Source: RYN-230 sp963717125
Lineage (GTDB): Bacteria > Actinomycetota > Actinomycetes > Streptosporangiales > Streptosporangiaceae
Direction: 5' to 3'
Assembly (NCBI GenBank): GCA_963717125.1
Contig: CAVQVG010000002.1
Span: 124,001-188,000 of the forward strand
Length of the DNA: 64,000 bases
Shown here piece after piece: positions 25,698-33,800 of this stretch. The notes beneath the pieces are model-generated. The model had not been told where the DNA came from. It did no database searches and worked only from the letters and a program-made list of their open reading frames with translations. Made by a program: the position numbers and the translations under genes. Every line of letters starts with the position of its first letter. The first letter of the stretch is position 1.

Positions 25698-27944
25698 GTG
25701 ACTCCCTTCCATGACCTGCACGACTACATGGCCCTGCCCCGGCTGACGGGGTTGCGGCTGTCGCCCGACGGGAGCTGGCTGGCGGCCAGCGTGTCCGCGC
25801 TGAGTGCGGACGGTTGCACGTTCAAGCCCAGCATCTGGCGGATCCCGGCCAGCCCGGGCCAGACCCGGCCCGCGGTCCGGCTGACCAGGTCGGCCGAGGG
25901 CGAGGATCACCCGGCGTTCCTGCCGGACGGCTCGCTGGTGTTCCTGTCCGCCCGGCCCGCCCCGCCCGACGGGCAGCCGGGCGGGGCGGCCGGGCCGGCC
26001 ACCGGGCCGGCCGGCCCGGCTCCGGCCGACGGGACGGCCGGGAAGCGGGCGCTCTGGCTGCTCCCGGCGGACGGCGGGGAGGCGTGCCAGCTCACCGCGC
26101 CGCCCGGCGGCATCAGCCGGCTGGCCACCGCCGCGGCCGCGCCGCTGGCCGCGTTCACCTGCCCGGTGCTGCCCGGCGCCAGCGGCGTCGCCGACGACGC
26201 GCAGCGCCGGAAGAGCCGGGCCGGCGCGGGCGTGACCGCGATCCTGCACGAAGCCGCCCCGGTCCGGCACTGGGACCACGACCTAGGGCCGGATCAGCTC
26301 CGCCTCCTGGTCACCGTGGCCAGCCTGGACGGGGCGAGCCCGGACGGGGCCAGCCCAGACGGGGCCAGCCCGGCCGGCTCCGCCGGCCTCGGCGCGGAGC
26401 GCCGATCAGGGGACCCCGACCGCGGCGGCTTGCCGCCGCCCGGCGCGGAGCGGCGATCGGGGGGTTCCGGGGGGTCGTCCCCCCGGGCCAGCACAGCACC
26501 ACGGGACCTGACCAGTGAGCCTGGGCGGGCCCTGGACGAGCACCACTTCGAGCTGACCCCGGACGGCCGGTACGCGGTCACCGGCTGGTCGGTGTATGAC
26601 TCCTGCGGCGAGCTGCGCGAGGAAGTCGCGGTCATCGACACCCGGACCGGGACGCGCCGCACCCTGCTGGCCGCGCCGGACGCCGACTTCAGCAGCCCGC
26701 GGATCTCCCCGGACGGCCAGTCGGTGCTGGCCGTCCGGGCTGGGCACGACACCGTCACCCGGCCCGGGGACGTCACGCTGGTGCTGGCCCCGCTCGACGG
26801 CAGCGCCGGCCCGGCCGACCTGCTGGCCGGGCTGGACCGGTGGCCGGCCGAGGCGGCCTGGGCGGCGGACAGCGGCAGCGTGTTCTTCACCGCCGACGAC
26901 CGTGGCCGCCGCCCGGTGTTCCGCGCCGAACTCCCGGCGGGCCAGCGACCGGCCGCGGTCACCCGGCTGACCACCGACGACGGCGCCTATACCAGCCTGT
27001 GCCCGGCCCCGGACGGGCGTTATGTATACGCGTTGCGGGCGGCCGTGGGCAGCCCGCCCGCGGCGGTGCGGCTGGACGCCAGCCAGCCGGGAGAGCCGGA
27101 CCTCCTGGCCGGCCCGGCCAGCCGCCCGGCGCTGCCCGGCCGGCTGACCGAGATCGAGACCACGGCCGGCGACGGGGCGGTGCTCCGGGCCTGGCTGGTG
27201 CTGCCCGCGGCGGCCGCCGCCGACGCGCCCGCGCCGCTGCTGCTGTGGGCGCACGGCGGCCCGCTGTCCAGCTGGAACACCTGGTCCTGGCGGTGGAATC
27301 CGTGGCTGATGGCGGCGCGCGGCTACGCGGTGCTGCTGCCCGACCCGGCCCTGTCCACCGGGTACGGCCTCGATTTCGTCGCCCGCGGGCACGCCGACTG
27401 GGGCAACCGGCCGTTCACCGACCTGATGGCGATCACCGACGCGGCGGTGGCCCGGCCGGACATCGACGAGACGCGCACCGGCATGATGGGCGGCTCGTTC
27501 GGCGGGTACATGGCCAACTGGATCGCCGGGCACACCGACCGGTTCCAGGCCATCGTCAGCCACGCCAGCCTGTGGGCCCTGGACCAGGTGTTCGGCACCA
27601 CCGACTCGCCGGCCCTGTGGCGGCGGCTGTTCGGCACCCCGCAGAGCCATCCGGAACGGTATTCGGCCAACTCGCCCCACCTGCACGCGGCGGAGATCAC
27701 CACCCCGATGCTGATCATCCACGGCGACCGGGATTACCGGGTGCCGATCGGCGAGGCGCTGCGGATGTGGGCCGACCTGGCCGGCGGCCCTAGCGGCCAG
27801 GCGGGGGCAAAGTTCCTCTACTTCCCGGACGAGAACCACTGGGTGCTCAGCCCGGGCAACGCGACCATCTGGTATGAGACCGTGCTCGCGTTCCTGGCCC
27901 AGCACGTCCTCGGTGAGCCCTGGCGCCGCCCCGCCCTGCTCTGA
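25698..27944 (+). CDS. S9-family serine peptidase (acylaminoacyl-peptidase/prolyl-oligopeptidase type)
   Basis: A cytosolic-type peptidase of 748 residues with an N-terminal beta-propeller of WD40-like blades and a C-terminal alpha/beta-hydrolase domain. The catalytic triad is readable: Ser600 in GGSFGGYM, Asp679 in HGDRDYRVP and His714 in ENHW. The GTG start has a GGAGGCGAG site upstream. About residues 205-270 are not propeller-like: three 15-base repeats encoding (DGASP) are followed by Gly/Arg/Ser-rich sequence with strong GC hairpins in the DNA, an apparent in-frame insertion in a propeller loop. No signal peptide. Its relation to the neighbouring cys and men genes is unclear. Confidence 0.9.
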   Translation: MTPFHDLHDYMALPRLTGLRLSPDGSWLAASVSALSADGCTFKPSIWRIPASPGQTRPAVRLTRSAEGEDHPAFLPDGSLVFLSARPAPPDGQPGGAAGPATGPAGPAPADGTAGKRALWLLPADGGEACQLTAPPGGISRLATAAAAPLAAFTCPVLPGASGVADDAQRRKSRAGAGVTAILHEAAPVRHWDHDLGPDQLRLLVTVASLDGASPDGASPDGASPAGSAGLGAERRSGDPDRGGLPPPGAERRSGGSGGSSPRASTAPRDLTSEPGRALDEHHFELTPDGRYAVTGWSVYDSCGELREEVAVIDTRTGTRRTLLAAPDADFSSPRISPDGQSVLAVRAGHDTVTRPGDVTLVLAPLDGSAGPADLLAGLDRWPAEAAWAADSGSVFFTADDRGRRPVFRAELPAGQRPAAVTRLTTDDGAYTSLCPAPDGRYVYALRAAVGSPPAAVRLDASQPGEPDLLAGPASRPALPGRLTEIETTAGDGAVLRAWLVLPAAAAADAPAPLLLWAHGGPLSSWNTWSWRWNPWLMAARGYAVLLPDPALSTGYGLDFVARGHADWGNRPFTDLMAITDAAVARPDIDETRTGMMGGSFGGYMANWIAGHTDRFQAIVSHASLWALDQVFGTTDSPALWRRLFGTPQSHPERYSANSPHLHAAEITTPMLIIHGDRDYRVPIGEALRMWADLAGGPSGQAGAKFLYFPDENHWVLSPGNATIWYETVLAFLAQHVLGEPWRRPALL
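26327..26487. repeat. Repeat and palindrome-rich insertion inside the S9 peptidase gene
   Basis: Three tandem 15-base units (26327-26341, 26342-26356, 26357-26371; one to two differences) come first. Then GGCGCGGAGCG occurs at 26391 and again at 26442. Two perfect hairpins follow: GCGGCGGC-TT-GCCGCCGC (26422-26439) and CCGGGGGG-TCGT-CCCCCCGG (26467-26486). All of it is translated in frame. It looks like a small palindromic repeat element accepted inside a coding sequence. Confidence 0.7.
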
Positions 27945-27973
27945 CCGGGCCGGGGCTGTGCCAGGGTGGGGGG

Positions 27974-28672
27974 ATGACGCGCGCGAACCTGGAGAAGCGG
28001 CCAGGCGAGGTCTCGGCGATGTTCGACAAGGTTGCCGAGCGCTACGACCTGCTCAACGACGTGCTGTCGCTGGGCCAGGACCGGTGGTGGCGCCGGGTGG
28101 TGGCGCGGGCGGTCGGCGCCCGGCCGGGCGAGCGGGTGCTGGACGTGGCCGCGGGCACCGGCACCTCGTCGCGGACGTTCACCGCGGCCGGGGCCGAGTG
28201 CGTGGCCTGCGACTTCTCGCTCGGCATGCTGCAGGTCGGCGCGCGCCGTCCGCACGGCCCGGTGGCCTTCGTGGCGGGCGACGCGATGCGGCTGCCGTTC
28301 CGCGACGCGGCCTTCGACGCGGTGACCATCTCGTTCGGGCTGCGCAACGTGGCCGACCACGAGGCGGCGCTGGCCGAGTTCCGCCGGGTCACCCGGCCGG
28401 GCGGCCGCCTGGTCGTCTGCGAGTTCGGCCACCTGCCCTGGTCGCGGCTGAACGCGGTCTACGAGGGCTACCTGACCGGCGCGCTGCCCGCGGTGGCCCG
28501 GCGGCTGTCCGGCAACCCGGCGGCCTATGAGTACCTGGCCGAATCCATCCAGGACTGGCCCGCCCAGCCCGAGCTGGCCCGGCGGATCGCCGCCGCGGGA
28601 TGGTCGGCAGTACGCTGGCGGGACTTGACCCTCGGGGTGGTGGCCATCCATCTGGCCCGTCGTCCGGACTGA
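27974..28672 (+). CDS. menG: Demethylmenaquinone methyltransferase
   Basis: UbiE/MenG-type class I methyltransferase that completes menaquinone by methylating the naphthoquinone ring. The 232 residues show the family N-terminus VSAMFDKVAERYDLLNDVLS, the SAM loop VLDVAAGTGTSS near residue 56, the DFSLGMLQVG strand-2 end and the UbiE signature FGLRNVADHEAALAEFRRV near residue 117. The ATG lies 29 bases after the peptidase stop. It precedes the geranylgeranyl-reductase-type gene and nuoA-N, which need menaquinone; in this orientation it is outside the Rex-controlled promoter. Confidence 0.93.
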   Translation: MTRANLEKRPGEVSAMFDKVAERYDLLNDVLSLGQDRWWRRVVARAVGARPGERVLDVAAGTGTSSRTFTAAGAECVACDFSLGMLQVGARRPHGPVAFVAGDAMRLPFRDAAFDAVTISFGLRNVADHEAALAEFRRVTRPGGRLVVCEFGHLPWSRLNAVYEGYLTGALPAVARRLSGNPAAYEYLAESIQDWPAQPELARRIAAAGWSAVRWRDLTLGVVAIHLARRPD

Positions 28673-28722
28673 CCTCACGGGGTGGGTTCGCCGCGTCGCC
28701 GGGGTGGGTCTAGACTCCGCAA

Positions 28723-28751
28723 TTGAATACTTGTGAAGCGGTTCACAAGAT
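28723..28751 (+). promoter_or_regulatory. Rex operator within a promoter for the reductase and nuo operon
   Basis: TGTGAAGCGGTTCACA, extended to perfect CTTGTGAA/TTCACAAG arms at 28730-28737 and 28742-28749, matches the Streptomyces Rex consensus TGTGAAC(N4)GTTCACA type. Rex is the NADH/NAD-sensing repressor of respiratory genes. A plausible promoter overlaps it: TTGAAT at 28723-28728 and CAAGAT at 28746-28751 with a 17-base spacer, so bound Rex would block polymerase. The start codon follows at 28769. The operator match is seen directly; promoter hexamers are inference. Confidence 0.85.
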
Positions 28752-28768
28752 AGTCAGGACAAGGTTTC

Positions 28769-30031
28769 GTGTCCCAGGAAGTCCCCCAAGAGGCTGACGT
28801 CATCGTCGTCGGGGCCGGGCCGGCTGGCTCGGCCACCGCGTGCTACCTGGCCCGCGCCGGGATCGACGTGCTGGTGCTGGAGAAAGCCACGTTCCCGCGG
28901 GAGAAAGTCTGCGGCGACGGGATGACGCCGCGCGCGGTCAAGGCGCTGGTCGGTATGGGCGTGCCCATCGGCGAGCAGGACGGCTGGGTGCGGAACAAGG
29001 GACTGCGGATCATCGGCGGCGGGGTCCGGCTCGAGCTGCCCTGGCCGGAGTTGTCCAGCTACCCCGGCTACGGCCTGGTCCGCAGCCGGCTCGACTTCGA
29101 TGAGACGCTCGCCCGCACCGCCCAGAAGGCCGGCGCCCGGCTGCTCGAAGGCGTGACCGTGACCGGCCCCCTCCTCGACGACGACGGCCGGATCACTGGC
29201 GTGCGGACCCGCTCCGCCGACGATACTGAACGCCAGTACGGGGCCCGTGTCATCGTGGCGGCGGACGGGAACTCGTCGCGGCTGTCCCTGGCCATGGGCC
29301 TGGGCAAGCGGGACGACCGGCCACTCGGCGTGGCGGTCCGGACCTACTACACCAGTCCCCGGCACGAGGACGACTACCTCGAATCGTGGCTGGACCTGTG
29401 GGACGGGGACCGGCTGCTGCCCGGCTACGGCTGGATCTTCGGCATGGGCGACGGCACCAGCAACGTGGGCCTCGGCATGCTCAATACGTCCGCCTCGTTC
29501 AAGAACGTGGACTACCGGGATCTGCTCCGCCGCTGGCTGGCCGGGATGCCCGCCGAGTGGGGTTACACCGAGGAGAACCGGACCGAGCCGGTGCGCGGCG
29601 CGGCCCTGCCGATGGGCTTCAACCGGACCCCGCACTACACCCGGGGCCTGCTGCTGGCCGGCGACGCGGGCGGCATGGTGAACCCGTTCAACGGCGAGGG
29701 CATCGCCTACGCCATGGAGTCGGGCGAACTGGCCGCCCAGGTGATCGCGCAGGCGCTGGCCCGGCCCGACGTGGCCAGCGCGGAACGGGTACTGCACGGC
29801 TACCCACAGGCGCTGAAGAACGCCTACGGCGGCTACTACACTCTCGGGCGCAAGTTCGTCCGGGCGATCGGCGACCCGCGGGTCATGCACTTCGCGACCA
29901 AACACGGGATGCCCCACCCGGCGCTGATGCGGTTCATCCTGAAACTGCTGGCCAACCTCACCGAGGTACGCGGCGGCGATGCGGCGGACCGGGTGATTCA
30001 CGCACTGTCTAAGATGACGCCGGCGGCGTAG
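28769..30031 (+). CDS. Geranylgeranyl-reductase-family FAD oxidoreductase, MenJ-like
   Basis: Flavoprotein of 420 residues. ADVIVVGAGPAGSATACYL (from residue 9) is the FAD dinucleotide fold, PREKVCGDGMTPRAV near residue 45 is the family CGD motif, and GLLLAGDAGGMVNPFNGEG near residue 293 is the second FAD motif. The family saturates isoprenoid double bonds. In actinobacteria the member next to menaquinone and nuo genes is the menaquinone beta-reductase MenJ, which fits here. The GTG start is 20 bases beyond the Rex operator. It is followed by nuoA after 47 bases, so it is probably the first gene of the nuo transcript. Confidence 0.88.
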   Translation: MSQEVPQEADVIVVGAGPAGSATACYLARAGIDVLVLEKATFPREKVCGDGMTPRAVKALVGMGVPIGEQDGWVRNKGLRIIGGGVRLELPWPELSSYPGYGLVRSRLDFDETLARTAQKAGARLLEGVTVTGPLLDDDGRITGVRTRSADDTERQYGARVIVAADGNSSRLSLAMGLGKRDDRPLGVAVRTYYTSPRHEDDYLESWLDLWDGDRLLPGYGWIFGMGDGTSNVGLGMLNTSASFKNVDYRDLLRRWLAGMPAEWGYTEENRTEPVRGAALPMGFNRTPHYTRGLLLAGDAGGMVNPFNGEGIAYAMESGELAAQVIAQALARPDVASAERVLHGYPQALKNAYGGYYTLGRKFVRAIGDPRVMHFATKHGMPHPALMRFILKLLANLTEVRGGDAADRVIHALSKMTPAA

Positions 30032-30078
30032 CGACGCTGCGCGGCCGGACCGTCAGGAGAAGAAGAAAGGAGGCTGCC

Positions 30079-30438
30079 GTGCTGGTCTTGTACGTCCCCA
30101 TCATCGTGCTCGGCGCGCTGGCTGCATTCTTCGCGATCTTCTCACTCGTGATGGGCGCGGTGACCGGGCCCAAACGGTGGAACCGGGCCAAGCTGGAAGC
30201 CTACGAGTGTGGCATCGAGCCGACGCCACCGGAGGTCGGGAGCCGGTTCCCGGTCAAGTATTACCTGACGGCGATGCTGTTCATCCTCTTCGACATCGAG
30301 ATCGTGTTCCTCTACCCGTGGGCGGTCGAGTACGACCACCTGGGGGCGTTCGGCCTCGTCGAGATGGTGCTGTTCATCGTCACCGTGCTGGTCGCGTACG
30401 CCTACGTGTGGCGCCGCGGCGGACTGGAGTGGGACTGA
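30079..30438 (+). CDS. nuoA: NADH-quinone oxidoreductase subunit A
   Basis: Small membrane-arm subunit of complex I, 119 residues with three transmembrane helices (about 3-25, 65-87, 93-113). The family-specific loop KLEAYECGIEP and the YYLTAMLFILFDIEIVFLYP segment are unmistakable. The GTG start follows AAAGGAGG, a near-ideal ribosome site. It begins the uninterrupted A-to-N series, with three bases to nuoB. Confidence 0.96.
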   Translation: MLVLYVPIIVLGALAAFFAIFSLVMGAVTGPKRWNRAKLEAYECGIEPTPPEVGSRFPVKYYLTAMLFILFDIEIVFLYPWAVEYDHLGAFGLVEMVLFIVTVLVAYAYVWRRGGLEWD

Positions 30439-30441
30439 CCC

Positions 30442-31014
30442 ATGGGTGTCGAAGAGAAGCTGCCGAGCGGGATCCTGCTGACCACGGTCGAGAAGGTGGT
30501 CGGTTACGCGCGCAAGGTGTCGGTCTGGCCGGCCACGTTCGGGCTGGCCTGCTGCGCCATGGAGCTGATCTCCACCGGCGGGCCGCGGCACGACCTGGCC
30601 CGGTTCGGCATGGAGCGGGCGTCCAACACGCCGCGTCAGGCCGACCTGATGATCGTGGCCGGCCGGGTGAGCCAGAAGATGGCGCCGGTGCTGCGGCAGA
30701 TCTATGACCAGATGGCCAACCCCAAGTGGGTCATCTCGATGGGCGTGTGCGCGTCCAGCGGCGGCATGTTCAACAACTACGCGATCGTGCAGGGCGTGGA
30801 CCACATCGTGCCGGTGGACATCTACCTGCCCGGCTGCCCGCCGCGGCCGGAGATGCTGCTGGACTCGATCCTCAAGCTGCACGACAAGATCCAGAACATG
30901 AAGCTCGGCATCGACCGCGAGGCAGAGGTGCAGGAACTGGAGCAGGCCCGGCTGCGCCGCCTGCCGCTGGCCGCCGACCTGGCCGGGATCCAGGCCCGGG
31001 GAGCCGACCAGTGA
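30442..31014 (+). CDS. nuoB: NADH-quinone oxidoreductase subunit B
   Basis: Peripheral-arm subunit that binds the N2 iron-sulfur cluster next to the quinone site. In the 190 residues, the tandem cysteines are Cys37-Cys38 (GLACCAMELI). The other ligands are in GVCASSGGMFNNY near residue 102 and LPGCPPRPE near residue 132. A charged C-terminal extension follows. The stop overlaps the nuoC GTG. Confidence 0.97.
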   Translation: MGVEEKLPSGILLTTVEKVVGYARKVSVWPATFGLACCAMELISTGGPRHDLARFGMERASNTPRQADLMIVAGRVSQKMAPVLRQIYDQMANPKWVISMGVCASSGGMFNNYAIVQGVDHIVPVDIYLPGCPPRPEMLLDSILKLHDKIQNMKLGIDREAEVQELEQARLRRLPLAADLAGIQARGADQ

Positions 31015-31733
31015 CCAGTGCGGAAGATCAGCCCCAGCCGCCGGATGAAGCGGCGCTGGCCGGCCAGCAGCGGCTCAACGAGCAGGTCGTGCGGACCGGC
31101 ATGTTCGGCACGGAGACCACCGGGGACACCTCCGGCTACGGCGGCCTGCAGGTCCGCCGGGCGCCGCTGCCCTCCTCGCCACGGCCGTACGGGTCGTACT
31201 TCGACGAGATCACCGACGCGCTGGCCGCCGGGCTGACCCAGGACGGTTCCGACTTCGGCGACGCGGTGGAACGGGTGATCGTGGAGCGCGGCGAGCTGAC
31301 CCTGCACATCCGGCGCGAGCACCTGGTCGCGGTGGCCCGGACGCTGCGCGACGAGCCGTCGCTCGCGTTCGAACTGTGCGGCGGCGTGTCCGGCGTGCAC
31401 TACCTGGCCGACGTCGGCCGGGAACTGCACGCGGCCTACCACCTGACGTCGATCACGCACAACCGGCGGCTGCGGCTCGAGGTCAGTGTGCCGGACGCCG
31501 ACCCACACGTCCCGTCGGTAGTGGACGTCTACCCGGCGTGCAACTGGCACGAGCGGGAGACCTGGGACTTCTTCGGCATCATCTTCGACGGGCATCCCGG
31601 GCTGACCAGGATCGAGATGCCGGACGACTGGAAGGGCCACCCGCAGCGGAAGGACTACCCGCTGGGCGGCATCCCGGTCGAGTACCGCGGCGCCACCGTG
31701 CCGCCACCGGACGAGCGGAGGTCGTACGAGTGA
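31011..31733 (+). CDS. nuoC: NADH-quinone oxidoreductase subunit C
   Basis: Peripheral-arm 30-kDa subunit, 240 residues, separate from NuoD as in most actinobacteria. The first 60 residues are a variable extension. The conserved part ends with WHERETWDFFGIIFDGHPGL, then GHPQRKDYPLGG, the standard NuoC signature. The GTG start overlaps the nuoB stop; earlier codons in this frame lie inside nuoB. The final bases overlap the nuoD start in the same GTGA arrangement. Confidence 0.96.
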   Translation: MTSAEDQPQPPDEAALAGQQRLNEQVVRTGMFGTETTGDTSGYGGLQVRRAPLPSSPRPYGSYFDEITDALAAGLTQDGSDFGDAVERVIVERGELTLHIRREHLVAVARTLRDEPSLAFELCGGVSGVHYLADVGRELHAAYHLTSITHNRRLRLEVSVPDADPHVPSVVDVYPACNWHERETWDFFGIIFDGHPGLTRIEMPDDWKGHPQRKDYPLGGIPVEYRGATVPPPDERRSYE

Positions 31734-33067
31734 CCGCGAGCACTGATGCCGGGGCCGAGGGGCGGGTCTACAACGTCGGCGGCCAGGACTGGGACGACGT
31801 CGTCAAGGCCGCGCAGGAGGCCGGCGAGGGGGGCGGCCAGGAGCACCTGATCGTCAACATGGGCCCGCAGCACCCGTCCACGCACGGCGTGCTGCGGCTG
31901 ATCCTGACCCTGGACGGCGAGACCGTCACCGAACTGCGGCCGGTCATCGGGTACCTGCACACCGGCATCGAGAAGAACATGGAGTTCCGCACCTGGACGC
32001 AGGGCGTGACGTTCTGCACCCGGATGGACTACTTGTCGCCGATCTTCAACGAGACCGTGTACTGCCTGGCGGTGGAGAAGCTGCTCGGCATCGAGGCGGA
32101 GATCCCGGAACGGGCCAGCATCCTGCGGGTGCTGATGATGGAGCTGAACCGGATCTCCTCGCACATGATGGCCATCGGCACGTTCGGCCTGGAACTCGGG
32201 GCCACCACCGTGCTGCTGTACGGGCTGCGCGAGCGGGAGAAGGTCCTTGACCTGTTCGAGCTGATCTGCGGGCTGCGGATGAACATGGCCTACGTCCGGC
32301 CCGGCGGGGTGTCCCAGGACCTGCCGTCCGGCGCGCTGGACAAGATCCGCGAGTTCCTCGGCGTGATGCCGCACCAGCTGGGCGAACTGCGGTCGCTGAT
32401 GGACCGCGCCCCGCTTTACCTGGCCCGGACCCACGGCGTGGCCTTCCTCGACCTGACCGGCTGCATGGCCCTCGGCGTGACCGGCCCGCTGCTGCGCGGC
32501 ACCGGGCTGCCCTGGGACCTGCGTAAGAGCCAGCCGTACTGCGGCTACGAGACGTACGACTTCGACGTGCCGACCCAGGACACCTGCGACGCCTACGGCC
32601 GGTACCGGGTCCGGATGGACGAGATGGACGAGTCGCTGCGGATCATCGAACAGTGCGCCGACCGGCTGGCCGCGGGGTCGGCCGACGATCCGGTGATGAT
32701 CCAGGACAAGAAGATCGGCTGGCCGGCCAAGCTGGCGCTGGGCCCGGACGGCCTGGGCAACTCGCCGGACCACATCGCGCACATCATGGGCCAGTCCATG
32801 GAGGCCCTGATCCACCACTTCAAGCTGGTCACCGAGGGCTTCCGGGTGCCGCCCGGGCAGGTCTACGCGGCCGTCGAGTCGCCCCGCGGCGAACTCGGCT
32901 GTCACGCCGTCAGCGACGGGGGGACCCGGCCGTACCGGGCGCACTTCCGGGATCCATCGTTCACCAACCTGCAGGCGGTGTCGGCGATGACCGAGGGTGG
33001 CATGATCGCCGACGTGATCGCCGCCGTGGCAAGTATCGATCCGGTGATGGGGGGTGTGGACCGGTGA
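31730..33067 (+). CDS. nuoD: NADH-quinone oxidoreductase subunit D
   Basis: 49-kDa subunit forming the quinone-binding cavity with NuoB. The 445-residue protein has a Gly-rich start, then NMGPQHPSTHGVLRL near residue 44, the RPVIGYLHTGIEKNME histidine region and the C-terminal ESPRGELGCHAVSDGGTRPYR near residue 384. The GTG overlaps the nuoC stop. The end, GGVDR plus stop, is echoed 59 bases downstream in the nuoE leader by a 23-base near-copy. Confidence 0.97.
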   Translation: MTASTDAGAEGRVYNVGGQDWDDVVKAAQEAGEGGGQEHLIVNMGPQHPSTHGVLRLILTLDGETVTELRPVIGYLHTGIEKNMEFRTWTQGVTFCTRMDYLSPIFNETVYCLAVEKLLGIEAEIPERASILRVLMMELNRISSHMMAIGTFGLELGATTVLLYGLREREKVLDLFELICGLRMNMAYVRPGGVSQDLPSGALDKIREFLGVMPHQLGELRSLMDRAPLYLARTHGVAFLDLTGCMALGVTGPLLRGTGLPWDLRKSQPYCGYETYDFDVPTQDTCDAYGRYRVRMDEMDESLRIIEQCADRLAAGSADDPVMIQDKKIGWPAKLALGPDGLGNSPDHIAHIMGQSMEALIHHFKLVTEGFRVPPGQVYAAVESPRGELGCHAVSDGGTRPYRAHFRDPSFTNLQAVSAMTEGGMIADVIAAVASIDPVMGGVDR

Positions 33068-33126
33068 GTAGCCAAGCTGCAGGTCTACATCGACTCTCCT
33101 TTTTGATGGGAGGCGTGGACCGGTAA
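33045..33126 (+). repeat. Direct repeat of the nuoD 3' end in the nuoD-nuoE gap
   Basis: The last 23 bases of nuoD (33045-33067, encoding MGGVDR and the stop) recur at 33104-33126 with three differences. The second copy again reads MGGVDR plus stop, in another frame. It supplies the GGGAGG ribosome site and stops one base into the nuoE ATG. The 36 bases between (33068-33103) have no recognisable function. Confidence 0.75.
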
Positions 33127-33800
33127 TGGCCCTGACGCAGGAAGCGCGGGACCGGCTGGCGCCGGACGCCGCGGAGATCATCGGGCGCTACCCGCAGTCG
33201 CGCTCGGCGCTGCTCCCGCTGCTGCACCTGGTGCAGGCCGAGGAGGGTTACGTCACCCAGGACGGCATCGGGTACTGCGCGGAACTGCTCGGGCTGACCG
33301 AGGCCGAGGTCACCGCGGTGGCCTCGTTTTACACCATGTACAAGCACCGTCCGGTCGGCGAGTACCACGTCGGGGTGTGCACCAACTCGCTGTGCGCGGT
33401 GATGGGTGGCGACGCCATCTTCGCCGACCTGCAGGAGCATCTCGGCGTCGGCAACGACGAGACCACCGGTGACGGCAAGGTCAGCCTGGAGCACCTCGAG
33501 TGCAACGCGGCCTGCGACTACGCGCCGGTGGTGATGGTGAACTGGGAGTTCTTCGACAACATGACGCCGCGGTCGGCCCGTGACCTGGTGGACGGGCTGC
33601 GGTCCGGCGCCCCGGGCATCCAGCCGACCCGCGGCGCGCCGCGGCTGTGCACCTGGAAGCAGGCGTCGCGCATCCTGGCCGGCTTCCCCGACGGCCAGGC
33701 GGCCGAGGGGCACACCGCGGGCGAGCCCAGCCTCGCGGGCCTGCGCATCGCGAAGGGCCACGGCTGGACTCCTGATTCCACCAACGGGAGCAAGAAGTGA
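33126..33800 (+). CDS. nuoE: NADH-quinone oxidoreductase subunit E
   Basis: 24-kDa thioredoxin-like subunit holding the N1a [2Fe-2S] cluster. The 224 residues include LLPLLHLVQAEEGYVTQ, the ligand pairs in GVCTNSLCAVMGG near residue 81 and LEHLECNAACDYAPVVMVN near residue 121. The C-terminal 50 residues are an actinobacterial extension. ATG with GGGAGG upstream. The stop overlaps the nuoF GTG. Confidence 0.96.
   Translation: MALTQEARDRLAPDAAEIIGRYPQSRSALLPLLHLVQAEEGYVTQDGIGYCAELLGLTEAEVTAVASFYTMYKHRPVGEYHVGVCTNSLCAVMGGDAIFADLQEHLGVGNDETTGDGKVSLEHLECNAACDYAPVVMVNWEFFDNMTPRSARDLVDGLRSGAPGIQPTRGAPRLCTWKQASRILAGFPDGQAAEGHTAGEPSLAGLRIAKGHGWTPDSTNGSKK

Noticed and set aside
33068..33103. The nuoD-nuoE gap contains gccaagct, gcaggtc and gactct in the order of a cloning-vector polylinker.
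   Set aside because: The words are short and separated by the wrong bases, and the surrounding DNA is ordinary nuo sequence with a matching repeat. Chance similarity is more likely than vector contamination.
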